A program made the translations under genes and the position numbers. From assembly GCA_024362935.1 (NCBI GenBank), contig JANCRA010000177.1, positions 124,001 to 188,000 on the forward strand: a DNA stretch of 64,000 nt. The letters run 5' to 3'. Under the pieces are notes generated by a model, which saw nothing but the letters and a program-made list of their open reading frames with translations, was not told the DNA's origin and searched no databases. Each line of letters opens with the position of its first letter. Positions within the stretch are counted from its first letter, which is position 1. Source of the DNA: Setophaga petechia (Eukaryota; Chordata; Aves; Passeriformes; Parulidae). This document shows positions 30,397 to 42,300 of the stretch, one piece after another.

Positions 30397-33300
30397 ATGC
30401 CTCGGCTGGTGAAGGTGTGCATGGAGAGCTGCCCTTATTTCCAGCTGGCGTGCCCCAGGGATGTGCACCATCTGGTGCCAGCAGGCACCTCTGCCCCTGT
30501 GCGCATCCGCTTCAGCCCCGCCGAGAACAAGGTGAGGCTGGGGGAGCCAAAGCACACCATGATCTCCACAGGCACTGTTTTCCTGCACTCTGGCTCCAGC
30601 CCATTGCATGCTGTGAGCTGGGCTCCAGGCCGTGGGCAGGCAGCCTGCAGCCAGTCCCACCTTGGCACTGCTGGCAGGCACTGCAGCCAGGCCTGACAGG
30701 CTCTGCTTCCCCTCCCTGCACATGCCTGAGCATTGCCAGGGGAAGATGCCCAGGGAACAGGATGGAAAGGACAGAGGGCTGTTGATAGATGTTGGGCCAT
30801 CTCTAGGTGCAGTGGAAGGGGTTTCATTATGATGGGAAACACCAGAGGAACAAAGAGGTCAGAGAGCTTTCCTCCTTCCTGACTGGCAACAGCTTCCCTG
30901 GCTGCCCCTGGGCTGGAGCACAGACGGTGCTTTTCCAGCCCTCTGTTGTGCAGCCTTGCAGCTGTGCTGTCCCAGAGCACAAGTGAGCATGGCACAGCTG
31001 CAGGGCCAGGGCAGAGGATGTGCTGTGCCCGTGAGCCCGGCCTGGCACGGGCACACTGGGCTCTGGGTGCCCTTGGTCAGCAGGAGGCTGCTGAGCTGCA
31101 GGGCACTTGGACACCTGCCTGAAGGAGCTGGTGCAGGGCAGGTACAAGCTGCAGGCAGAGCTGTGACCCCAGAGCCCGTGTCAGTGACACTGCTGGGGCT
31201 CTGTCTTCATGCCTGTCCCTGTGCTTGCTCTGTCAGCTGGCACCTATTCCGTGCCAAAGGTGCTTTTGTGGGCAGCTTTGAACAGCAGTGCTGAAGCCCT
31301 GGCAAGGCTGATCTCAGTGCTGGCATCTGGAGGGTTCATCTTCTGATCTGGAGGCTTGTTCATACGGAAGGGTTGAGGACATGGCATGGAAGGGAGGAAG
31401 CCTTGCAGGGAAACCAAGAGAGACCCTTTCCAAGAGTATCCTGCTGCCTCTTGGCACTGTTCTTCTCCTGACTTGGTTGGAGAGGCAAAGTTAGAGGGGA
31501 GTTCTGAGCCAACTGATGTTTCTGCACCAGGCCAGAAGTGCAGGATGTCTTTGGGTGCAGCTGTTTTCTCATCTTCCTTTTGCTGCTTAGTCAGTTGAAC
31601 ACTTTGTCCTATTCTCAGACAGTGTGAATATAGAAATTTAAAGAAGAATGTCCTGTGTTCCCTAGCTCCATGCTCCTTAGAAGGGACTTAGGAATTCTTT
31701 AACATCATTACAATTTAGAGTAAAAATTATGGTGGCCTTGGGTATGGGTATGACCCAAGTAACACAAGAGCTGAATGCCACAGAGATAGGTTTAGCAAAG
31801 TGCTCTGGTGCCTTTAAAATGTGACATATTAGTAGAACTTGGTGTTCATTTGAGGGTGCAATAGGTAAATTGATGCCCTTGAAGGGTTATAGAAATGGTT
31901 TTTCTTCTGCCATGGGGATGGCACTAAATGCCCCGTGCTGAGCCAGTTTCTTTTCCTGCAGGATTATTGCCACGAGCTGGTGTGCATCACTGCAAGGGAA
32001 AGGATCATTGTGCCAGTTCGGGCCATTGGTGCCCGAGCTGTGCTGGACTTCCCTGCCCAGCTGGACTTGTCCAAGTGTCCAGGCAAGGGCAGCACCCAGC
32101 AGACTCAGCTGGTGCGCAATGTCGGTGCCCGGGCAGCTCGGGACCAGCTGAGCACCCAGAGGTGAGGCAGCTCATCTGTCCCTGTGCAAAACAGCTTTGG
32201 GTGAGAGCAGAGTTGGGAAAGAGCAGCAAAAGGAGCCAGAGCATTGCAGCTGCTGCCCTGCAGCCTGGCTGGAAAGGAGCAGGATCCCCCCAGCCCCAGC
32301 AGAGCTGCAGCAGTGCTGGCATCAGCCCCGGGGCAGGTGCAGGAGCCCGTGCACTGATCTGGCTCTGGGGCTGCTGGGGCCTTGTCTTTCCTCCCCTCCC
32401 TCCAAAGTCTCACGTCCAGCACACGAACATTGCTGGCCCAAGGCTTCTCCATCAGCCAGCAGTGATGTTCTCAGCAGTGGCAATGGGAACAGCTCAGCCC
32501 ATCACTGCAGCAAGAGGTCTTGAATGAGCAGAACCTGAAGCAAGTTCATCAGCTGTCACTGCTGACATGAACAAAGTTCAGCTTGCCAGATGTTCTCTTT
32601 GTTTTCGTGTGTGATACATTCATCAGCAAAGTCCCCAGAAGACACTTTGAAGTGACAGATCCACCAGCAGCAAAGCACCAAGGGCAGGAACTTTTGTTTC
32701 CTCACTGTGGCTGTGGAAGAGCACAAAGCCCAGCAGAAGAAGCACATTTCCCCTGAGCTGTCCCTGAGCATGAGGCCTTGTCCCTGCCAGCCTGAGTCAT
32801 GTGCTGCTAGGATACTGCAGTGGAAGCAGGAGAGCTGGTGCTGGCTGCTCTGCAGCTTTGGAGCTGGGCTGCTTCTCTTGGCAGGCAGTAAAGGAATGAA
32901 AGCAATCTGCACTGGATTGTACCAATAAGATAAGGGAGATGGATAAAAAAGAACAAGGAAGTTATTCCTTAGCAAGAGAAAAGTGGTGAGTGAGTGTGCC
33001 CATAGTGGAGAAACAATGATGTTGGCTTTGTTTTTGGAGGAAAAGTGCAGCTTTTTTCTTTTGGAAATCAAGAGGGAACCTTTCACCATCAAAGAATTGA
33101 TTCTCCTCTGTGCCTCCCCCAAAGTGGTCATGGGGTGTTTCTGCATAAGCAGCTTTCTCCTTGAGCAAGGGCAGGTGTCTCTTGTTGAGATGTGCAGAGC
33201 AGAGCCAGGGGCAGTCCTGTGAATCCAACACAAGGCCCAGGTCACTGCTCCTGGATTTGGAACCAAAAGGCAGAGTGGGCATTGATTGGCATCAACCATG

Positions 33301-36300
33301 AAATCAACTGGTGAGTGTTGTGCAGCTTTAAGTGCTGATTTCAGTGGGTGTTGGTGACTTTTGGAGTGTGTCTGCTGAGTTCAAGGACAGGTGAGGTGCT
33401 GTGCTAGATTCAGGACAGCCAGGTTTGGTTGTTCAAGTTCTTGCTCTTGGCTGTGCCAGCTGGTGCACTGCTGACAAGCTGGTCCTTCCTCTAGGATCCA
33501 TCTGTGCCCTGGGTAGAAGTGTTGCTGCTCTTTTCAGAGGATGTTTGGGAATGGCCTGGATTGGTGTCTCAGCACTCTGCAAAGATTGTGTGGGTCAAAG
33601 TCTCCTGAGAAAGCTCCTTGATGGGAACAACAGTTGCAGCTCAGAAGGAGCAAAACAGGGAAGCTGTGGCTGGAAGGGCTGCTTACAGAAGGTTGTGGGG
33701 ACACCTTGATGTCCATGCCATTGCAGATGGGGAAAGTGAGGCACGGAGCCATGTCTGGGTGTGTGTTCAGGGTCCCTGATGGGACCCCCAGCAAGCCGGG
33801 GGCTTCTCCTGCCTGCCCTGTGCCCAGAGCTCATCAGGGGCTGTTGGCTGCTGCCACTTGGCTTGAGCTGCCTCCTGTGCCCAGGGCCCTGTGCTGAGCA
33901 CACGGGGCTGTGCTGGTTGGAAAGCCAGGGTGCCCTGAGCCCAGGTTTTGTGGTCCCGAGCCACGAGAGCCCGACCTTTGCAATTCCTTTAACCGAGCCA
34001 TTTCCTGCTCTGTCCTCGGCCTCCAGGGGCAGCGTCACTGCACCGAGTTTACACTTCGACCTCCCTGAGCTCGACTTCGGGGACATCTCCTTTGGTGAGT
34101 GTTCCCTGGGCTGGGACACAGCGTCAGGGATCTGTGCCTTGCAAGAGAAAAGCATCCCTCCCTCCTGCTCTGCCCCAGCAGCCTCTCCAGGCTGTGAACT
34201 GCAGGGCTGCTGCTGCTGCCTCAGGGGCATTTTGCCATTGGGAGATCCAATGGAAGCAAGGAATAGAAAGTCAGTATTTTCTGGTGTCTCTGTGCTGCTT
34301 CAAAAGACAGATGTCTGCCAAGGAAGGTTGGAATCTTCCTGAAATGGAAAGATGAGCCCCTCCCTCGAAATTATTATCCCTTTGAAATGACAGGGCTCCC
34401 GGGCAAAACGATGGGAAAAAGAATAACAGTTCATTCCTAGACTATCTGAGGAGAGCACAGACAAGAAGGCAAGAACAGACGTTTGGCAGGGGCCAAGTGC
34501 CGTTTTTCCCCTTTGGTGGAGTTGTGGTCCCAGCAGGAGGAGCTGTGGGCTCTGGCAGAGCAGGGATCCCCTGGCAGGCAGTGCGGGAAGGGAAGGGAAG
34601 GGAAGGGAAGGGAAGGGAAGGGAAGGGAAGGGAAGGGAAGGGAAGGGAAGGGAAGGGAAGGGAAGGGAAGGGAAGGGAAGGGAAGGGAAGGGAAGGGAAG
34701 GGAAGGGAAGGGAAGGGAAGGGAAGGGAAGGGAAGGGAAGGGAAGGGAAGGGAAGGGAAGGGAAGGGAAGGGAAGGGAAGGGAAGGGAAGGGAAGGGAAG
34801 GGAAGGGAAGGGAAGAAGGAAATGCTCGTTTTGCAAAGCCCCAAAGGGCAGGGGGATGTGGGCAGTGCCCAGCAGCAGCAGGCAGGAGCGGGGCAGGCAG
34901 GCAGGGTCGATGGCAGCGCTGAGCTGCAGCCAGGGCAGCCCCGGGGCCAAGCACACAACCTCCCGCAGCAGCAGCGGCCGAGCTGCGATCCCCGAGCGGG
35001 AGGAAGGGAAGCTCCTCTCCCTGCCCAGCCTCAGCTCCCACTGCACAGCCGCCCGCGGCATCGCACCACAACTCCCAAAAACCCCCAAGGGAAAAGCCCA
35101 ACCCAGGGCCAAAACCCAGGCTGAAGTCTGGAATCTGTGTCAAAGGGAACTCAGTGACGATTAATTCCTGACGCAGCTTCAGGTGAGCTGTAGTTCAGAT
35201 AATAAAGAGCTGAACTCCAATCCCACTTTCATCCTGCCAGGATATTCCCCCAGGGTCATGCCATGCTGGGTGCCTGAATGGATATTTGTGTCCTTGCCCA
35301 GGCTTTCCCTACACGCGGCGCTGCCGCCTCAGCAACAGCTCCCCGGTGCCCCTGACGTTCCAGCTCCGCATGTCGGACGATGGCACGCAGCCGGCTGTGG
35401 ACAGCGTGGATCAGATCCGCAGGGACAGCGACCTGGCCTGGAGGAAGGGAATCCATTTCTATGTGGAGCCCAGGGAGCTCAGCGTGAATCCCAGCCAAGG
35501 CACCATCCTCCCCCAGGGACACCAGGACATCGAGGTACGGCAAGAGCCCAGCCACAGACGCTGCAGCACCAGGGCTGGAGCTGCACTGCAGGGTGGGAGG
35601 GCTTTAGCTCTGCTGCCAGCTTGGAGCATGCTGGCACTGAGAGATCTGCACTGCTGGGAGGCCTCTGCTAGCTGGCTTACTCGGGATGTTCCTCAGGGAG
35701 CACTCTTTGGTTTCCAGAATCATATGCTGAGCTCACATCCCTTATGGTCAAGGCCTGAAGCCATTCTTGTGTTTTTGAGAGCGATTGATTTGATTGCAAG
35801 GGGGCAGAGCAAGGATGATGGCACAAGGTGGCTGTTAGAGAGATGTCATTGTATAAAGCAGTTAGCTTTTCTTCTTGGTCTCATTTCCCCCCTCCTGGGG
35901 AGCAGAATGATTTGTGTTCACTGCAGGAAGCTCCAGATGAGATGAAAAACTCTGCAGTCATGTGTAGCAGTTCAAATTTATTTTATTGATTCCTTGTTAA
36001 GTGGTTTGCTCTGTTGTACCCCGTGTTCTCCCTGAGTTGGTTTACCCCTGGGTTTTACCCTCCCTCAAAGCTGTCCCTCATGCCCTTCCCTTCCCCTTGT
36101 TCCAGCTCTTTCCCTGCCTGTCAAACCCAGCCCCTTTTGTTCCCCAACCTTCTTTGCCAATTTAACCTGGAGCCAATCCCTGTCTGCAACACCTGTCTGG
36201 AATTCCCCTATTCCTGGAAGCTCCATTGGCCCATGTGAGCCATCCTCTCCACCCTTCTACCCAAGGTGACCGCAGACACTTGATGTACTCCCCTCCGTGC

Positions 36301-39300
36301 TCCCCTGAGGATTCCCTTTTGGTTTGCTCTTTGTATCCACCCCCTGATTTGTGTCTGTACAAAAGCCCTTGCACAGGAGTGTCCAGGGCTCTTTTGGCTC
36401 TGATCCCTTTGCTTGGAATAAACCCTTCCTTGTGGAACTTCAGAACAGAGAGCCTCCTCCTTTCTTCTCTGCCTGGTCCCTGTGGTGCCTTGTCTCTTGC
36501 AGTGTAGAGCAAATGGCTCTGAGGGTTCTGCCCTGGTGAATGCCCCCCCTGGGGCAGTTCTGAGGGTTCTGCCTCTGGTCAATGCCCCCCCTGGGGCAGT
36601 TCTGAGGGTTCTGCCTCTGGTCAATGCCCCCCCTGGGGCAGTTCTGAGGGTTCTGCCCTGGTCAATGCCCCCCCTGGGGCAGTTCTGAGGGTTCTGCCTC
36701 TGGTCAATGCCCCCCCTGGGGCAGTTCTGAGGGTTCTGCCTCTGGTCAATGCCCCCCCTGGGGCAGTTCTGAGGGTTCTGCCCTGGTCAATGCCCCCCCT
36801 GGGGCAGTTCTGAGGGTTCTGCCTCTGGTCAATGCCCCCCCTGGGGCAGTTCTGAGGGTTCTGCCCTGGTCAATGCCCCCCCTGGGGCAGTTCTGAGGGT
36901 TCTGCCTCTGGTCAATGCCCCCCTGGGGCAGTTCCCCACTCCTGCCGTGGGGCCGGAGTTCTCAGAGCCAGCCCGGGCTCGGGGTCCCACGGCAGCCATG
37001 AACTGCCCAGCACCTGCTGGGCCACACTTTGCCCTCAGCTTCCTGCTGTGAAGCTGAACTCATTGTGTTCAAGTCAGGTTTCCTCTGCATGGATGTCTTT
37101 GTAGTCAGATGGAAAATTGGTCCCTTAATTTGAATGCAGTGGTGCATAGAACTGTAGTCTAATGTTTTAATGTAGCTGACCTGTGCCCTGATAGCAAGGG
37201 GTGTTTAACAAATCTGGCATTGCCAGAAGGCTTTTGTTACTCTGAGCCTGTGCTCTACACATGGAGCAGCAGAAGAATTAAGGCCAAATCCTCCCTCAGG
37301 AACTGGAGGATATCACACGTGGGGAATGAGCTTTTGGAAGGAAGAATTGACTGTTCTCTGCCACCAGGCGACCCTGTGCTCCAACACAGTGATGGAGTTC
37401 TACAGGAGATTGCTGGTGGACCTGGAGGGTGTTGGCAAGGGAGTGGCAGCCCTGATCATCACAGCCAGGTACCAGCCCTTGCCTGGCCTCCCCCAGGCAC
37501 TGCCTTGCCCAGGCTGTGCTGGCTGCAGCTGCCAAGAAGAAGTGCTGCTGAATGCCCTCGTGTTGTGCCAGCTGGGCATGAGAACAGCAGTGCTTGGGCA
37601 GCAGCCTGTGGTGAAAAGCAGCCCTGCTCACAGCCCAGCACGCTGCTGGGCCCTCTTCTAAAGGACCCAGGAATGATATCATGGATTGGCCTGGTTTTTG
37701 GTGCTTGAGCTGGAACAAATTTCCCGAGGGCCTCCTCTCCTTCTTGCTGCAAGAGGTGGAGTTGTGCTGGTTGTGAGCAGCGTGCACTGGTTTGGGCCAC
37801 AGCAAGCAGCTGCTGAGAGTCAGGGTCTGGCTCTGTCCATGAGGGCACATGGCAGGGGGGAAGTGGCTCCCAGCAAGAGTGGGGAGGGCAAGGTCTGACG
37901 AGGGGAAAGCAGCCCTTGGTGTAGCAGGTCAGTTCCAGTTTTTCTCCTTCCCTCTGCTTCCCATTTGAGCTTGAATGTTGTCAGAGTTGAGAGCAAAAGT
38001 GGTTGTTGCTGCAGCAGAATTGCATCCTGCTGTGCTGCTGAGGGTGCCAGTGCAATGGCCAGAGGGATGCAGCTCCCTGGTGCTGTTCCCTGTGCCAGGC
38101 AGAGCCATGCAGGCAGTGCCTGGGCTGCCATTCTGTACAGCAGGTGGAGCTGGGGCCAGGCAGGGCCTGGAGCTGTGCAGTGAAGGAGCCAGGGAGCTGC
38201 AGGGCCTGGCAGGGGCTGATCAGCCCCTCTGTGGGGCAGCTGCTGTCTCGTGCCCTCCAAGGCTGGGGCAAAGAGCCGAGTTCTCAGGCAGGGCAACAGC
38301 ACCATGGCAGAGAAGGGAGTCATTTTTACTGAGACCCTGCAGTTGTGTGTTCCTTGAGCCTCAGGGAGCACTGATCCTTGTTGGGAAGGCTCCCCCAGAG
38401 CTCGTGGGTCACTGGCACTGTTGCAGGAGTCCTTGCAAGCCTTCTTGGGTAAAGGAGGGGCTGAGGCAGCTGTGGGGCAAAGTGCTCTGCCTGGGGCACT
38501 TGGCAGCCTCCGGGTGCTGCCTCTCAGGGTTTGCCCCTCCTTGCCAAGACACGTTGGAGTGGGAAGGGGTAGAAGGCAATTGATCACTGTAGGGCTGTTC
38601 AATGTGCATTTGACAGTGACCAATGCGTTCTGCTCCATTTCACAATCTCTGGGGGTAAACATTCTCCATTCTCTCAGTATCTCTGACTGTCCTGGGGTCA
38701 TCCCTTTGCCCAGATGTCTCGTTCCTGAGCTCCAAGTGTCCAACCAAGTGCTGCAGTACGATGAGTGCCAGCTGAAGGTGCCCTATGAGAGGAAGATCAT
38801 CATTAGGAATCCCAGCCACCTTCCTGGCTGCTACGGGCTTATTCCCCAGGTTTGGCATCACATCCACCTCCTCCTGTCAAATATTACTGAGGAGATTACT
38901 GGGGGAAAAAAGGGCTTGGAGAAGACCTTGCTGGTTTCTATTCAGCTTTAAAGATCTGCTGAGAACAGGATCCTACCCGAATGTAAACTTGAGGAGGCAG
39001 TTGAAGCTCCTGAGGAAACAGTTGATGTTTCAGTCTTCAGGGTGTTTTCTTGTGGGAGATCTTAGAGGGTTGTGAAAAGCTGCTGCAGCCACAGACACCA
39101 GCGCCTGTGCTGGCAGCCTCCTTGCAGGATCCCCTGGGAGTGCTAAGCCTACAATTCTTGCATCTTGTTTGTGCCTTTTCCCTTTGTCCTGGGGAGTTTT
39201 AAACGTGTGTGTGAGTTGCTGTTGCGGTGGATGTTAAGGAGCCTGAAGTTTCTTCCGAGGTCCCTCTCAAGCTGCATTTGATTCTGTCCCTTCCAGAAAC

Positions 39301-42300
39301 GCAAGGAGGACTCTGCTGTGCTCTACTCCAGCCCCCAGCCCTGTGGGATTGTGCAGACCCAGAGCACAGCAGAGATCCCAGTTGTGGTGGCAGTGCAGGT
39401 CCTGGGCACTCATGGCACCAACGTTGCCATCGGCGTGTTCGGGGATGAGAGAAACCCCCTGGTGAGGGCAAGGGGAGATGTGAGCCTGTATGCAGCTGCT
39501 GCTGGCAGGGGGCACAGGGACAGGGATTCTGCCAGGGAAAACAGGCACAGGCTGCTGGGGAGAAGGGCAGCAGGGATGGGGGGCACAAACAGCTCCTGCC
39601 TTAGGGGTGGCAATCTCAGTGTCTGACACAGAATGGAGTTCGGCTAAGCTGGGATCCAGGGCCATTGGAGTTCATTCTTCTTTCCAATGCTGTTAACTTT
39701 GGAAACATCTGTTTGAAAATGTCATCTCTCTGAGCACAAAAGAGGATGTCAGAAGACTTCTGGGAACCTTGAGCTTTCTGTCAAAGAAAGGAAAGCTGGC
39801 ATTTGAAGACTGGTGGCAAGGATTGAAACTTCAATAAAACATATGGAGATGGCAATGCCAAATTCCCTGGATGGCACCAAACATCTGAACCCGGGCCATT
39901 GTGGCACTGCCTGTAAATCAGTGAACAGGAAGGACAGGCAATGCAGGCTGTGCCAGGGAGCCTGAAGTTTGACCAAACAGTTGCTTTCAACTATCAGGCT
40001 GCTTCCCTTAAAGAGGAGGGTTTCTCCCCACCACAAGAACCAGTTGTTCAACTGTCAGCCTGGTCTTAACTAGAGATTTCTTGCAAAGGTGAAAGCTTTG
40101 ACCAATAATTTTTAGTTTGAAAGGTTCCCTTACCTTAATCCTTTTCGATTTGGAGTTGAACATGTAGTTTTCTTTTTTCCCCAAAAGCCCAGCATTTCAG
40201 CTGGAGAGTGGTAGCTGTCCCTAAAGAAAGAACTTGAGCAGGGTTGAGCTATTGAAGGGTTTTTAGGTTTCTCTGTTGTGGTTTGTTGTGGGTTTTTTAC
40301 ATCTTTCTTGCTTGCTTGCTGGCACAGAGAGCACAATTACGGAGCTCAGGACAGCTGGCAGAAATCTCCCCAAGGCCAAGGCTGGCAGAGTCTGGCAGGA
40401 TCCCAGCACCACAGCCTGTGTATGTATGGATGGATGGATGGATGGATGGATGGATGGGGAATGCGACCTGAGTCACCTGGGAGTGTTGGAAAATGTCAAC
40501 CAAGCCCCAGCAGTGTCAGGGGAAAATTCCTGATAAATCCCTGGTGGAGCTGCAGAGTTTCTGGCCTTGGGCCCTGGGGGGACTGTGCTGGCTGGGCACT
40601 GGCTGGCTCTGCCCCTGGGTGCCTCAAATCTCACCTTTTTGCTGCCTTCTCTGTCTTTTCCTCTCCCACTGTGCTTTTTGCATCCCCACCAGGTCTAAAT
40701 GCCTGTCCTCTGTAGTTGCTCAATGCAAGCAGTTGCAGCTGCTGCAGCACCTCAGGGTCATCCCTGGGCTGCCTTTAGAACAGACCTGCCCCAGCCTGCA
40801 TTGGGAAGGGCTGGATCAAACCATTTCTCAGTTCAATGTGCCAGCACCACCCAGGGGCTGCATCCTGGCCAGGAGCTGCTTGTGCAGGTGTCCCTCCCTG
40901 CCACTGCAGGTCCCTGTTCATAGTTATTTATTTTCCAGAGATGAGCTCAACCCACCGAAATTAACACCCCAACCACCAAAGGGGAAGAAAACCAGTTTGG
41001 ATTTCCCAACAACTCGATGGAGGCACTTCAGGACTGGACAGGAGGATGCAGCCAGAGCACTGAAAGAAGTGCAGGATTTTACCCACTCTTCAGGAGCAGA
41101 GGTAGATTTTCTTGTACATCTAGTGCTTGTGTTGCCTCCCCAGCCTGCCAGCACCAAGTCCTGCTCATGCTGAGCTCCCTTTTTACTGCCATGCTGTGCT
41201 GGGATGTGCAGGATGAGGTGAGGGTGATTCTGGCAGTGTTTGGGGAATAGGCCCCTCTGGCTACAGCTGCACTTTGCTCCAAGATGCTCTTCTGCATCCA
41301 TTCCCATGCTCAGCACCTCAATCTCTCCTGTCTTCCCTCCAGGCTTTCAGTATCCTGCCAGTGTCAGGTGTGCTGCAGCCAGGAGAGAGCCAGCAGGTCT
41401 CCTCCACCTTCTCTGGCCAACTCAACAGCACCTGCAATGTCCCAGGGCTGTGCCACGTGGAGGGAGGCCCCAGCTGCGAGGCGCTGGTGCCCGGGGAGGC
41501 CTCACGTGTCAGCTCCTCCCTGAGCCCCCGGGAGATCAACTGTGGCTCTCAGGCCCCTCTCAGGGACAGGTGAGTCAGTCTTCCATGGCTTCCTGCTCTG
41601 CCATGGCTTATTGTCCCTGCAGGCCTTCCCTGCTCCAAGGCCTCTGAGCTCAGAGGTGCTGCATAGCAAAGGCCAGCAGCAACACAGGGATGGCCACTCT
41701 GAGCTCCCTGGCTGCCAAGAGGGGAAGGACCTTCTTCTGTTGAGACACAACCTCTCCTTCTCTATTGGAGTGCTGAGCCCTCCTGCCTTAGCTGCTGCCT
41801 GCAGGGAGCTGGGCTCTGGCCTTGCTTTGGCACTGCCTCTAGAGGTGTCTTCAAGTCCATGGTGTTGAGTGGCATCTTGTTCATCATCTCCCTTCTTCAC
41901 CACAACAGTGGGATTGTGCTATGGGCAGGCGTGGGGCACAGAGCAAACCTTGCTTTGGGTCCTGCTCCTGCCCCAGATGAAGTCCTTGCAATGCTGATGT
42001 GCCAGGCTTCTCCTTCTGGTGGGACAGCAGCCAGCAAAGCTCATGTCCTTTAGGCTCCCCTGCAGCTGCAGCAGGAGGCAAGCACAGGAGAAGCTCAGCT
42101 CCAGCAAGGCAGCCCAGCTCAGGACACACAGGCCAAGTGTGGAGCTGGGAGTGGAGGTGCTTCAAGCAAGCCTGTGCATCAGGACTTCTTCAGGCCAGGC
42201 TGAAGTTGCTTTCATGGGGAGGAGATGGACCAGGCTACTTCCAATGGTTTCCATGGCAGCCAGCACTGATTTGCTTGGGCACAGCTGGGTTCCAGCAGGA

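Noticed and set aside
34480..35140. Long open frames on both strands through the GGGAA array
   Set aside because: The pentamer contains no stop in any frame; the frames are a by-product of the microsatellite.
40939..41100. Possible extra HYDIN-like exon with AG/GT borders
   Set aside because: It would need one leading base, but the previous exon (39,297-39,461) ends in phase 0, and I see no HYDIN similarity.
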